Notes: generated by a model not told the origin, from the sequence alone. A stretch of 64,000 nucleotides of DNA from Myxocyprinus asiaticus (GCF_019703515.2 NC_059372.1:16954492-17018491); one strand, 5' to 3'. Counted from the first letter of the stretch, positions 24,421-36,183 are shown. Program-made: numbers and translations.

Positions 24421-26153
24421 ATTCTGGTCAATCGTGGCATTATGTGGTAAACAAAAATTGTACGATGGCTGCTAATCTGTATATCTGACCATTGTCCCTT
24501 GCAACCAGTCTTGCAGCACTCTGCACTCTCTTTTGTCTAAGAAAATAACATAATTTTGACTCAAATCAATACCTCATATCCATGTATTACCTATTTGTTA
24601 AGCAGCCATACCCAAGTGTCACAGTTCAGTCAACACAGCTTTGTAATCATTTACAGTATAATTTATCATTTACATTTTGATTCCACATCATAACTTGTCA
24701 ACATTTTATCGAACTTCAAGGCATCCTCTAAGTAGCTCTAAATTGCTACTTAACATTTCAGCAAAACAAAGTAGCCACGGATAACCTAATAAATCATAGC
24801 AGTGTGACTTTGAAGGCCAAACATTGTGCTTGTGCATGCAATCTGCTTCACGATCACCAGGGCCAACTGTGCACTCAGTGCAACGCTGTTAGTAAACTAT
24901 CCTATGTTAACAGGAAGAGCAAGTTTTGTTTGGAAGGTTGTGTTTGAAGTGTTGTGGCGCATATGTGTGTTTGGCCTCTGATGTGTAAAAGGTCTGATGA
25001 AAGTGAATACGGCACTAAATCATCTCTATCCGGGACACATCACTAAATATCTTTGTTTGCCAATTTGTGGGTGTCTCTTCGAATCAAATGTGACAGTCAT
25101 CTTAGTACCTAATTAGTGATTCAGAGACACACTGACCTGTGAGCTGACTTTATATTGGGAAAGCTAGGCCAAACACATCCATGCATCCAAGACTTAATAA
25201 TATTCAGAAACAACAGCAGAACACTATCACTGTAAACCATTTGGGAACATTGCAATGTTTTGCATAGGACACAAACGAAAACATGCAATCTACAAATTTA
25301 GTCAGTTCCAAAATCCAAAATGTATTATCCCAGCCAGATCATTGTTTATTTACCTGCATAAAGAGGTGTTATTGGTTCTCCAAGCAATCATAATTTTAAA
25401 AACTACTACTAACTACTGATAAATACAAATAAGCTTTTAATTAATCACTAATTTTCTTGTTGCTTTTTTAAGTAATTATAATAACAAGTATTATGTTATT
25501 ATAATATAATATGATAATGTAATGTAAATTGTTTTCATTTCAGATCATTCCTAGTAGAATAAACCATTATTTTACTGAAAGTAAGCTTTAATGTTGTTAG
25601 AATATTGACTATTTTGTTACACTGACAAACATCAGAAAACACCAGGTGAGTTACTGTAACACTTCAGTTATTTTAACATGAACAATGTTTTATTATAACA
25701 AAATAACAGATCATTGAACGGACAGCTGCTCATTTTACATTATCTGACAGCCTGTTTTGAAATATTTGACAGTGAATTGGTTGATTGGAAAGTGACAGTT
25801 CTGCATGACCGCTGCTGCCTTGTTCACAGTCTTTCACAGTTCCCTCCACTAACCTCAGTTTTTATACGGAGGACTATTACGGGTGATTTTTAAGTTACAG
25901 AAAAGGACTAATGAGTTTCCAAAAGTTTTTAGTCTGAACATATTAGGGCCTCAGTTGTTTAATATGTTTATTTAATTTAGAGGCTAGGTTTGATGTTTGC
26001 TTGTGTAATTTAATTCTATGCCATGATGACCCTTTGATCTGGTCAGTACCGGTCAATGTATTCGAGCACAGCTGTCTGATATTGCACAAATTCTATGCAA
26101 TCGGTCTAATTCTGTCTTGTTAAGCATACAATGTAAGGGACTTTAATTTAACT
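24421..26153. other. dvl1 intron 1 stretch without recognised content
   Basis: AT-rich sequence with no recognised exon, transposon end or gene on either strand. Confidence 0.5.
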
Positions 26154-27740
26154 TAAAGGAATAGTCCACCCAAAAAAAAAACTGTCATTATTTTCCCACT
26201 CTTGTCTTCGAAACCCAATGGACTTTCTTTCTTCTGTGAAACACAAAAGGAGTTATTTATAGCAGAAAGTCTAAGTTTTTTATCCATACAATGAAAATGA
26301 ATGGAGACCTGTCAAGCAAGCAAGGCAAGATTTTCAGTGAATAACGACTTAACTTTCAGTCCTTTCCACACGCAAAGATTTGGAATATAGCACATGATTC
26401 ATATGGGCTACTTTTGTATACCTTCATGGTGCTTTTTTGTCCTTTGTGGAGCTTGACAGCCCCTGGTCACCATTTACTTTCACAGTATGTAAAATAGCTT
26501 ACTGGACATTCTGCTAAATATCTCCTTTTGTCTTCCACGCAAGAAGAATGTCATACAGGTTTGGAATGACGTAAATGAAAGATTGTTTTTATAACTGGGT
26601 GAACTCAAGGGCATAGCAGCCACGGGGGACGTAGGGGACACATCCCCCACACTCTTTAAAAAGGTGATTTTTGTCCCCCGCACTTTTCCAAGCTAAACCC
26701 ATACAGAGTCCAAATGGTGGATTTGCATACATTTTCCTTTGCGTTTTATTACTTTAGGCTGATTGAGGGACCATCCAGCCAATCACAGGTGAGTTTCATG
26801 AGCCGAATCAACCCTTACATAATAGGCTGTCAGTCAGACAGTCTAATCAGCACGGCTCCGTTCATTTCTTCAAAGTTGCTTTCAAGAATGCTCATTTATC
26901 CATGTTTTTTTTATCGGCACTGATGTTGATCTAAATGAATAATCTAGAGATGAGGAACACACAAATTAGAGTTATTTATCAGCACATGAGTCTTATGCTT
27001 TTTATATTATGTTTGTGAGGTAATAGTCTGATCGGTTATTTTTGCCAATTTCAGCTGATTACTAGATCTGTGTTAAATATGTAAAGCTATTTTTAATATC
27101 AGCTCCTGTTTTTTTACCTCTATGTTCATGTGCAGTCGACAAAATGTAGGAAAAAAGATAGATCTGCTGTGTCCTTAGAACGCAAGCATTTTACTGAAGT
27201 TAGTAGATATGTAGACATGCTTTTTTATACATGAAAGCGTATGGCCATTATTGAAACTCATAATAATTATAAGACTATTATTGTTGTCTTTTGATAAAAG
27301 TCATGCACAGCATCTCACAGACTGTAGAGAAATTATAGATTTTCTTTGTTCTTGCTTAAAACCTCTGTTAAAGTCGCTTTGTGGGTCTGATGACATACAA
27401 ATTTTAAAGGATTAACATTTTCTTTTGATTGTTGATTCAGTGACTAATGCAACCACTCATTCAGGTTTTGTGCTGAGGAGCCGAGACAAGGTCCCGGCCA
27501 TTTCAGCGGGTAGTTCAGCATTGTGACAAGAGGGACACAACGTCTCCTTCCCCTGCTAAGGGAAGTGGGCATCCGCATTCTCAACTATCTCGACGACTGG
27601 CTGATCTTAGCTCACTCTCGAGAGTTGATATGCGCACACAGGGACCTCGTGCATAAATTATATTACTGTTATTATATAATGTCTCTCTTAACAACTGACT
27701 ATCAACCGACAGCCTGAATGTCAATACAGTACAATACTGT

Positions 27741-27746
<6 letters not shown>

Positions 27747-27788
<42 letters not shown>
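27747..27788. repeat. (TA)n microsatellite
   Basis: An uninterrupted TA run within the L2-like fragment. Confidence 0.95.
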
Positions 27789-27789
<1 letters not shown>

Positions 27790-27921
27790 TTTTTTTATAT
27801 ATTTTTTAATTTTTATTGAATAATGTGTATCTATATAGTATCTATATAGTAAAAAAAACAAAAAAAAAACAAAAACAGCATATTGTATACTGTACAGTGT
27901 ATGTTATTATTTGTATATTGT

Positions 27922-28097
27922 TGAGTGTAATTATGTGTATAACAGATGTTTAAATTGTGTTGTGTTAATTTGATGTTTTAAGTTGTGTAATTATGTATAA
28001 CAGATGTTTAAATTGTGTTGTGTTAATGTGATGTTTTAAGTTGAGTGTAATTATGTATAACAGATGTTTAAATTGTGTTGTGTTAATTTGATGTTAT
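27922..28097 (+). repeat. Three tandem ~58-bp units
   Basis: Units starting GTGTAATTATGT... at about 27927, 27985 and 28046 each contain AACAGATGTTTAAATTGTGT followed by TGTTAAT and (in the first two) GATGTTTTAAGTTG. Differences are a few bases per unit. Confidence 0.85.
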
Positions 28098-30779
28098 TGT
28101 AAATTGGTATATGTCTCATCACTGTCACGACTGCTATGTTGATCGGAACTGCACCCAAGAATTTCACACACCATTGCACTTGTGTATATGGCTGTGTGAC
28201 AATAAAGTGATTTGATTTGATTTGATTTGCTTCGACACCTCAGCCGACTGGGGCTTCGGGCCAACTGGGAAAAGAGCAAGCTCTCCCTGGTTCAGAGCAT
28301 CTCTTTTCTCGGTCTGGAGTTGGACTCGGTCTCGATGCGTCTCACGAACGAACACACTCAGTCGGTGCTGAACTGTCTGAAGGCGTTCAGACGGAGGACA
28401 CCGGTTCCACTGAAACTTTTTGCAGAGGCTCCTGGGGCATATAGCATCCTGAGCAATGGCCACACCGCTCGGGTTGATGCATATGAGACCGCTTCAGCAC
28501 TGGCTTCAGACTCAAGTCCCGAGATGGGCATGGTGCCGCGGAACACATCGCGTGGTCATCACACTGATTTGTCGCCGCCTCTTCAGCCCTTGGACCGACC
28601 TCGCATTTCTACAGGCAGGGGTTCCCCTAGAGCATGTCTCCAGATGCGTCATGGTTACAACAGACGCCTACCAAGACGGGCTTGGGCGCCGCATGCAACG
28701 GGCACACAGCCGCCGGTTCTTGGACTGGCCCGCGGCTGCGTTGGCACACCAACTGCCTAGAGTTGTTGGCAGTACTGCTCGCCTTGCGGAGGTTTCGGCC
28801 GTTGATCCAGGGCAAGCACGTGTTGGTCCGACGGTAGCTTACATCAACCGCCAAGGTGGTCTAAGCTCCCATCGCATGTCACAATGCGCCCGCCATATCC
28901 TCCTCTGGAGTCAGCAGTGCCTCAAGTCGCTACAAGCCACTCACATCCCAGGCGACCTCAACACCACAGCGGACGCACTGTCACGTCAGGTTACCCTCAG
29001 GGGAGAGTGGTGTCTCCACCCTCAGGTGGTCCAGCTGATTTGGAGTCAATTCGGTCAAGCACAGGTAGACCTGTTTGCTTCCCGGGAATCCTCCCACTGC
29101 ACGCTTTGGTACGCCCTGACTGAGGCACCCCTCGGTATAGATGCGTTGGCACACAGCTGGCCCCCTGGACTACGCAAGTATGCGTTTCCCCCAGTGAGCC
29201 TACAAGAACAGACCCCTTGCAAGGTCAGGGAGGACGGGGAGCAGGTCATCCTAGTAACACCCTACTGGCCCACCCAGACATGGTTCTCAGATCTCACGCT
29301 CCTTGCTCCTCAAGCCTGAGAAAGAAGGACCTTCTTTCTCAGGGACTGGGCACCATCTGGCACCTGCGACCAGACCTCTGGAATCTCCACGTCTGGCCCT
29401 TGGATGGGACGTGGAAGACTTAAGTGGCCTACCGCCCGCGGTGGTAGACACGATCACTCAGGCTAGGGCTCCCTCTACGAGGTGCCTGTATGCCTTGAAG
29501 TGGCGTCTGTTCGCTAAGTGGTGTTCTTCCCGACGGGAAGCCCCCAGAGATGTGCAGTCGGATCGGTGATTTCCTTCCTGCAGGAGAGGTTGGAGGGGCG
29601 GCTGTCCCCCTCCACCTTGAAGGTGTATGTAGCCACTATCTCGGCTCATCACGATGCAGTAGATGGTAAGTACTTGGGGAAGCACGACTTGATCATCAGG
29701 TTCCTGAGAGGCGCTAGGAGGTTGAACCCCTCTAGACCGTGCCTCGTTCCCCCATGGGACCTGTCTGTAGTCCTTCAGGGTCTACGGGGAGCTCCCTTTG
29801 ATTCCTTGGAGTCAGCTGATCTTAAAGCACTCTCTTTCAAGACTGCCCTTCTGACTGCGCTCACTTCCATCAAGAAGGTAGGGGACCTGCAAGCATTCTC
29901 TGTCAGCTAATCGTGCCTGGAGTTTGGTCCGGGTTACTCTCACATGATCCTGAGACCGTGACTGGGCTATGTGCCCAAGGTTCCCACGACCCCTTTTAGG
30001 GATCAGGTGGTGAACCTGCAAGTGCTGCCCCAGGAGGAACAGACCCAGCCTTGGCGTTGCTGTGTCCGGTGCGAGCTTTACATATCTATTTGGATCGCAC
30101 GCAGAGCTTTAGAAGCTCCGAGCAGCTCTTTGTCTGCTTTGGTGGACAGCGGAAAGGAAGCGCTGTCTCCAAACAGCGGATCTCCCACTGGGTCATTGAT
30201 GCCATCGCTATGGCATATCAAGCTCAGGACGTGCCACCACCTGCGGGATAACGAGCCCACTCTACCAGGAGTGTGGTGGCCTCCTGGACCCTGGCCAGTG
30301 GCGACTCTTTGGCAGACATCTGCAGAGTAGCGGGCTGGGCAACACCCAACACCATTTGCGAGGTTCTACAATCTCCGGGTTGAGTCGGTTACGTCCCGTG
30401 TAGTGGCAGGCACAAGCAGGTAAGTTCCGGGACAGCTGGCCAGGTGTACTGCTTGCGCATAGCGCCTTTACCCTCCCTTGAGGGGAAGATGTGCGCTCTT
30501 GACTCCCAGTAGTGTTCACAGACTGTGATCCTTGGATGACTTCCTCCTTAGCCATGTGGCAGTCGAGTTTGTGGAGAAACTCGCTGCCGGCTCAGTAAGT
30601 GTGCTGGTAACACTCGCGGATCCCATTCCGTTAACAAAATTCCACTCTTTTTGGGGAGATAAAAAGAGGGAAAAGAGGCCTCGGCTGGGTTAGCCTGTCC
30701 CTATTTGTTGAGCAGTCGACTTGTTCCTGAAGGATCGTTCGACGCTCATAACAACGTTGGGGGAGGTTATGTGACAGCC

Positions 30780-30951
30780 TGATGCGCTGGCTACAAGGCA
30801 CACAAAAGTCTGCGCATCTTGTACCGCTAGTCCACGTAACACAGTTCAGCTAGTTGTGGCGTTTTGTAAAGGGACCCCTAGTGTTACTACATCGACACAA
30901 CGTCGAGTGAGTGACAGATAGGGAACGTCACGTTTACTTTCGTAACCTCCA
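30780..30951. repeat. DIRS internal complementary region (in the inverted segment)
   Basis: ACTACATCGACACAACGTCG then GAGTGACAGATAGGGAAC is the complement of the element's left terminus (33895 side). The following TTACTTTCGTAACCTCC resembles the complement of the right terminus seen in the second DIRS. This is the region thought to template completion of the ends in DIRS elements. Confidence 0.75.
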
Positions 30952-31509
30952 TTCCCTGATGGAGGCAAGGGCTGCCTCCGCGACCTTCTTGAAGATGCAA
31001 TGGGACAAGGACAGGCCAAAGGGGAGGACCTTGTACTGGTATGCCTGGCCCTCGAAGGCAAACCGCAGGAAGGGTCTGTGTCGAGGTAGGACAGAGACGT
31101 GGAAGTACGCATCCTTCAGGTCTACCGCCGCAAACCAATCTAGGTGTCGGACACTTGCTAGAATGCGTTTTTGCGTCAGCATCTTAAATGGGAGTCTGTG
31201 CAAGGCCCGGTCCAGTACTCGCAGGTCCAAGATTGGTCGCAACCCACCGCCTTTCTTTGGTACGAGGAAATAAGGGCTGTAGAAACCTTTCCTCATCTCG
31301 GCTGGAGGGACAGGCTCTATCGCGCCCTTGCTCAGGAGGGTCGCGATCTCCGCACGCAAGGTAGCGGCGTTCTTGCCCTTCACCGAGGTGAAGCGGACGC
31401 CGCTGAACCTGGGCGGGCACTTGGCGAACTGAATCGCGTAGCCGAGTCGGACGGTCCGAGTCGGATGGTCTGGGTCAGCCATCGCAACAGGCTGGAAAGT
31501 GCGAGCCAC
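30952..31509 (-). pseudogene. DIRS RT, first half
   Basis: Minus-strand frame with DIRS-type RT finger and palm motifs: FYSPYFLVPKKGGGLRPILD, LRVLDRALHRLPFKML, WFAAVDLKDAYFHV, YQYKVLPFGLSLS. The reading runs to AALASIRE, exactly where the inverted segment (starting REVGIRILNYLDD at 27558) would continue it. The break lies in the sequence TTCCCTGATGGAG (30952-30964). Confidence 0.87.
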
Positions 31510-32095
31510 ACGTCCAAACTCCGGGCGAGGGGGACCAAGGGGATAATCGTCTCAGACGTACCAGCGGGTGGGGCCTTGTGGTGGGGCGGAGCTTGAGGTA
31601 TCACGTCGAGGGGACTCGAGCCCCGTGGCCGTGCTGAGTCGAGGGACATCGAAGCACTTACCTGGCTCCTGCCGCCCACCATGAGATTGGCCGAGGAGGG
31701 GGGAGGAGGAGACTCGTCCCCGAGGTCCATCGGCACTAATCCCATGTGGGGTATTCGTGCCACAGCTGGGTGCCCAGGGTCGGGGGGTCCGCCGCTGGAG
31801 CACCAACCCTGCCAATAAGCAGCAGTGGATGGCAGTCATGATGATGGCCGTGCACACCGGACATGTGTCCCAGGAAACAAGGAAACTGCTCTTTTGCTGA
31901 ACCTTTGGGTACCGCAGCCTCTGGGGCATGCGGCGAAAAAGGAAACAAAAGATTCTCCTCCCGGCCCTCCACCGGGGGATGGAGTGGTCTGTGCACCAGC
32001 TCCAGAGAGATGGGTCTCCTTGCTCCTGGGTCACCCGTCTCAGGGGCACTTCGAAGCCTTCCTCGGGTTCTTGGCGGCTGGCCGTGAGACAGGGG

Positions 32096-33220
32096 TCATC
32101 TGTTTCCTGCGATGGGCTGCACGCCGGGGCTGGGCCACGGGGACGGGCTGCGGCGGAGCTGGAGATGTGGCTGCAGGGAGACGCCCTTGGCGACGAGCAG
32201 ACGGGGTGCGGAATCTTGAGCCACGCCGGGGCATACAGCTTCCGTCTGCTTCTTCACCGTCGAGTTCTGCTGGGAAAAGTCCTCGACGGTGTAGCCAAAC
32301 AGGCCAACCTGGGAGATGGGAGCGTCAAGGAACCGTGCCTCGTCAGCCTCTCGCATCTCTACTAAGTTGAGCCAGAGGTGGCGCTCCTGGACCATGAGAG
32401 TGGACATCTCCTGCCCGAGAGACCACGCTGTGACCTTCATCGCCCGGAGAGAGAGGTCGGTCGTGGAGCGCAGTTCTTGCATCAATCCCAGGTCAGAACT
32501 ACCCTTGTGCATTTCTTTTAGCGCCTTGGCTTGGTGTACTTGCAGGAGAGCCATGACATGCAGGGCAGAGGCGGCTTGTCCAGTGGCACCATAGGCTCTA
32601 GCCGTCAGGGACGACGTAAACCTACAGGCCTTGGATGGGAGCTTCAGGCACCCATGCCAGGTGGCGGCGCTCTGCGGACATAAGTGCACCGCAAGCGCCT
32701 TGTCCACCTGGGGGATCACCGAATACCCCCTGGCTGCTCCACCATCGAGGGTAGCGAGAGTGGGAGAACTGAAAGATCGGGACTGGGCAGTAAAAGGTGC
32801 CTCCCATGACCTTGTCAGCTCCTCATGCACTTCCGGGAAGAAAGGAACGGGGGCGTGGTGCGGCTGTGAGCGGCGCCCCGAGCCCAGGAACCAATCGTCG
32901 AGCCGCGAGGGTTCAGGGGAGAGCGGAGGGTTCCACTCTAGCCCGACGCTCGTGGCCACCCGGGAAAGCATGTCCGTCATTTCCTGAGAATGGGCGACCG
33001 TTCCCGAAGGAGAAAGCCCAGCCGAAGCCTCAGTGTCAGACCGGACGAGCCTGCTCTCCGATGCTGCGCTCGATAACTCATCATCTTCCAGGGCGCCGGA
33101 CAAGATGTCGAACCCGCCCTGAGACGAGCCAGCGATCTCGTCCGAGCACGCGATCGGGGCAAGCGAGCGTGCTGGGGAATGGGAGGTCCATGGGGGGATA
33201 CCCAGCAGAGGTTGTCCCAT
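32096..33220 (-). pseudogene. DIRS Gag-like protein (374-codon frame)
   Basis: Long open frame matching the Gag-like ORF of the second DIRS (57235-58390) almost throughout: LEDDELSSAASESRLVRSD, SPEPSRLDDWFLGS, PVPFFPEVHEELTRSWEAPF, FTSSLTARAYGATGQAASAL, HLWLNLVEMREADEARF. The N-terminus (MPFHLCVIPGCG-type, Cys-rich) is upstream at about 33475-33250 in another frame, so there is a frameshift near 33220. The role is by analogy: a nucleic-acid-binding structural protein. A terminal-repeat promoter is at 33739-33746. Confidence 0.8.
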
Positions 33221-33599
33221 TTAGGTTCCCAAATCGCCCCCAGCGCTAACCGGCACGGCCTCATACCCGTAGGTAGAAAGACCGAGGCGGGGAGCCACTG
33301 GGGTGGCTTGCTTTCTTACGTCGCCATGGTCATGTTCTCGTAATGAGGACATGATCCATCCATGAATGATGTCTCCACGTGGGCAGCGCCCAGACACGTA
33401 AGACAGCGATCGTGGCCATCGGATGCAGAGAGATAGCGACTGCAAACAGGAATAACACACAAATGGAAAGGCATCTTTAAAAAGACGTTCCGTGTGTGCC
33501 GCTCTTTTATGAATGGAAAATATACTCTTTTTTTTAATCTGCTGAAGCGCCCAGGAGCGTTCTCTGCACTGCACAGGCACAGAGGGGGAGAAGCCGCTG

Positions 33600-33895
33600 A
33601 AATGCGCCGTCAAATCCAGCAGTCTTTAGCGAGGTGAGTTTTTTTTTTTTTTTTTTTTGGAGGAATTGTATTCAGTTCACTGAATGCAACCGCTTGACTC
33701 TGAAGAGAAAATCTGAATGAGTGGTTGCATACCAGCTCCTTTTATACCTGTATGTCCGGGGGAATGGATTGCAAATTCCACTCGCCAATTCTCATTGGCC
33801 TTTTTTCAAAAGATCAGAGGTGTTTCGGGCTCCCAAGAGTGACCCCTAGTGTAACTACATCGACACAACGTTGAGTGAGTGACAGATAGGGAACT
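33600..33895 (-). repeat. DIRS left inverted terminal repeat
   Basis: Starts GTTCCCTATCTGTCACTCAC on the minus strand at 33895 and continues with GGGAGCCCGAAACACCTC and CCCCCGGACATACAGG, nearly the same as 56796-57000. A T-run at 33638-33658 interrupts the homology. Confidence 0.8.
33739..33746 (-). promoter_or_regulatory. TATA box in the DIRS left terminal repeat
   Basis: TATAAAAG on the minus strand, within GGTATAAAAGGAGCTGG. It is conserved at 56943-56950 in the second DIRS and, because the repeats are inverted, again at 61346-61353 on the other strand. Confidence 0.6.
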
Positions 33896-34879
33896 AATTT
33901 CACACAAGACACTCCTTCTGGCATCACCAGAAATGGTCACTGAATCATTAAATGGATCTGAACGAATTTTTGGTGAACATAGTCGAGCAACTTGGATACA
34001 TTTAAATCCTACAATGAAAAATTAATTGCACATGCACAATCGTAATTATTGTAATTGTTTAAATAACTTATTCAGGACCAGCTTGTGCTCAGTCTTTTAT
34101 TGTCATATGTGAAACAGAAGCAAGTGCTTCACACGATGCCCTTTATTTTTGCAGCTAATTTTGCAATTATTCTGCAATACTTGTATCTTTAAAATACTAC
34201 AAATATTTAAAGTAAATAATATGTATACATTAATATAATACTTATATCATACTTATACATTAATATATACTGTAATATAATAAGTGTTGGGTCTGTGCAA
34301 GCCACCTAGGGACAGCTGTGTCCCCCCCACTTTTAAAATGACTGCTACGCCCCTGCGTGAACTATCCCTTTAATATTAGCGCGGTTCTATAAAGTTCACA
34401 TTCACTTTGTCATATAATGTTTATATTTTCTGTCATAATGGCAGTAACAGCCTCAGAGGGCTTTAAACCTAAGGGAAATGTCCATGTCAAAAGTGGTTAC
34501 AACACACGACACTGTAGGCTATTATGAACACCCATGATATATTTGGCACCATGTGGACAACTTGAAGTGCGCGACTGGAGTTGACAAAATTAGCTCTGTT
34601 GCAGTGCATGTGTGCTGCTGGTGGGTTCTGAATCGAGCACGCACACACCCGCGCTGGCACGCGCACATTAGAACACGGGTTCAAAGCAGGTGCCAGCGAC
34701 AATGTAACAATGTAGCAACGTCACAAAGAACAATCAAAGGATAGGAGCGCGTTACAGGTTTGACAGCGTTTATAAGGCGTTAAGACTACCATAACGCTGG
34801 GTCGACAATGGGTGTGATCGTTTAAGTTGAATAATAGCACACACTATAATACGAGCAAATCATAATTTTCTATACTTAC

Positions 34880-35049
34880 CCGAAATCCTGATCCATAGAT
34901 TTGAAAAAGAATTTATAACTATTGACCGGGCGGTTGTTGAGTACATTTTTAAAATCTGCCAACGTGACTTTTTCCGGAGAAACCGTCAGTTTCACTAAAT
35001 ACGGGGTTTCTTCTTCGTCGATATGGTAAATAATTTTGGTCTCCGCCAT
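34880..35049 (-). CDS. dvl1: dvl1 exon 1 (start codon and DIX domain)
   Basis: 170 bp from ATG (35049-35047) to donor GG|GTAAGT (34880/34879). It encodes [20 protein letters not shown], then [17 protein letters not shown] and [12 protein letters not shown], the first two-thirds of the DIX domain, nearly identical to vertebrate DVL1. DIX polymerises and recruits Axin to the membrane during Wnt signalling. I chose this Met rather than the upstream in-frame one (35118) because MAETKIIYH is the conserved vertebrate start. It ends in phase 2, matching exon 2. Confidence 0.98.
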
Positions 35050-35509
35050 GAGAAGGCTTATATGGGTAGGACAATCATTGACAGAAGAAGGAGCAAGGGT
35101 TGCAGCCGCTCGATACAAAAATATATTTGTGGACTAGAACTCGTCAAGTGACATATATGCTCTATAAGGCGACATTGCTGATTGCCGGTTTCACGTAGGA
35201 AAACAAAAAAGCTGCTCTTGGTCGGAGTAAGCGGTTCTAGACATAATCTAGGCTTGCGCGTCTATATCACGGCGTCAATGTTTCTCTGATCGCCAGTAAA
35301 ACAGGAAGGGACGGTTCACATCCTTATGAGCTGGAGTTCAGAAGATTTTTTTCCCATTCCAGTTTTCTCGTAGAGGCAGGCTGCCCTCTAGCGGTAGCCT
35401 GAGCCTGTAATAGTCACTCACTGTATTCCTAATTTTGATATGTCCTTAAACAAGAAAAACATTTGCATTTCTGTTCTTTATGGTTTATACAATTTTCCTT
35501 CTTTCTTAT

Positions 35510-35545
<36 letters not shown>

Positions 35546-35547
35546 TC
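35510..35547. repeat. (TTTC)n microsatellite
   Basis: About nine TTTC units in a row. A shorter related run recurs at about 36300-36315. Confidence 0.95.
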
Positions 35548-35644
35548 AATAGGCAATAATAACAGTAAAAAGTATAAAAGTAAAATAAGGTGCCAGTAAT
35601 GGTAATATAAAATAATAATAACAATATAAAATCTAATAATAAAC

Positions 35645-36183
35645 TAAAAGTATTCAGACGTTTGGGGTCACTTGACTGAAATGTTTCTCATGATCTTAAA
35701 AATCTTTTGATCTGAAGGTGTATGCTTAAAAGTTTGAAATTAGTTTTGTAGACAAAAATATATTTGTGCCAACATATTAATTTATTTCATTTCAAAAATA
35801 AAATTTATTTTAAAAAGTTTTTGAAATTCATGACTTGGACCGAATAATAAAGAAAAGCAGCCAATAAGTGCCCAAAATAGATGGGAACTCCTTCAATACT
35901 GTTTAAAAAGCATCCCAGGGTGATACCTCAAGAAGTTGGTTGAGAAAATGCCAAGAGTACATGTCTGCAAATTCTAGGCGAAGGGTGACTACTTTGAAGA
36001 TGCTAAAATATAACACAGTTTTAATTTATTTTGGATTTTGTTTAGTCACAACATAATTCCCATAGTTTCATTTATGTTATTCCATAGTTTTGATGACTTT
36101 ACTATTATTCTAAAATGTGGAGAGAAAAAAATACAAATAATAATAAAGAATGAGTAAGTGACCCTAAATTTTGACCGGTAGTG
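35645..36183. mobile_element. Tc1-like MITE (diverged ends)
   Basis: The left end (CAGACGTTTGGGGTCACTT) and the right end (AAGTGACCCTAAATTTTGAC then CGGTAGTGTA) are imperfect inverted repeats of a known fish terminal sequence. GAAATGTTTCTCATGATC follows the left end. No transposase frame. Confidence 0.6.

Larger units (their letters stand above)
27653..28228 (+). mobile_element. L2-like LINE 3' fragment inside the DIRS
   Basis: A non-coding 3' tail ending GTGACAATAAAGTGATTTGA plus (TTGAT)n at 28228, a form of the L2-type tail. It interrupts the DIRS frame between HRDLVH and LRHLSRLGLRANWEK. It includes a (TA)n run and three tandem ~58-bp repeats. Confidence 0.75.
27554..30440 (+). pseudogene. 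DIRS RT end, RNase H and tyrosine recombinase (inverted segment)
   Basis: LREVGIRILNYLDDWLILAHSRE (27558-27630) carries the RT catalytic YLDD. After the L2 insertion the thumb and RNase H follow (LSRLGLRANWEKSKL, LGLELDSVSMRLTNEH, then HIPGDLNTTADALSRQV in the 28456-29319 frame). The recombinase part includes EGRLSPSTLKVYVATISAHH (about 29592-29650), a PVRALHIYLDRT box with the first catalytic Arg (about 30063-30100), and RAHSTRSVVASW with the HxxR motif (about 30252-30290). The terminal ARFY tyrosine motif is frameshifted. Frameshifts and stops separate the parts. Confidence 0.85.
27445..33895 (-). mobile_element. DIRS-type tyrosine-recombinase retrotransposon with internal inversion
   Basis: Read on the minus strand: left inverted terminal repeat (33895 downwards, starting GTTCCCTATCTGTCACTCAC), gag (about 33460-32096), RT first half (31509-30965), then at 30964-30952 a switch of orientation. 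From 27554 to 30951 the RT end, RNase H, recombinase and internal complementary region lie on the plus strand. From about 27550 down to 27445 the right-terminal sequence resumes on the minus strand. The simplest reading is one element with its 3' half inverted. An L2 (27653-28228) is nested inside, and the outer part of the right terminal repeat is missing. Confidence 0.82.
26606..34355. mobile_element. hAT-like non-autonomous element carrying a DIRS
   Basis: The ends are CAAGGGCATAGCAGCC (left) and the complement of CAGGGGCGTAGCAGTC (right), both followed inward by a CCCCC-rich stretch. An 8-bp target duplication, GGTGAACT/CGTGAACT (26598-26605 and 34356-34363, one mismatch), flanks it, as for hAT. 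Its own sequence is about 26606-27440 plus 33896-34355. The frame at 26714-26923 does not look like a transposase. Confidence 0.8.
26154..34374. mobile_element. MITE split by the hAT/DIRS/L2 nest
   Basis: Left part 26154-26605 (TAAAGGAATAGTCCACCC end, family core TACAATGAAAATGAATGG at about 26287). The right end resumes at 34356 (GTGAACTATCCCTTTAA). Together the ends form the inverted terminal repeat of the 877-1605 family. Everything between 26606 and 34355 was inserted later. Confidence 0.75.
14560..34879 (-). other. dvl1: dvl1 intron 1 (20.3 kb), a transposon nest
   Basis: Bounded by the exon 1 donor (GG|GTAAGT) and the exon 2 acceptor. It contains all elements listed between these coordinates. 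Autonomous-type elements lie in both orientations. In 18046-19660 and 24400-26150 I see no exon and no element I can name, only AT-rich sequence. Confidence 0.85.

Noticed and set aside
31171..33249. Several plus-strand frames of 90-180 codons
   Set aside because: Antisense to the DIRS gag and RT; GC-rich shadow frames with no domains.
30934..33892. Separate truncated DIRS copy head to head with another
   Set aside because: Possible, but the exact abutment of the RT halves, the shared 13-bp breakpoint sequence and the resumed right-terminal sequence at 27445-27550 make a single inverted element simpler.
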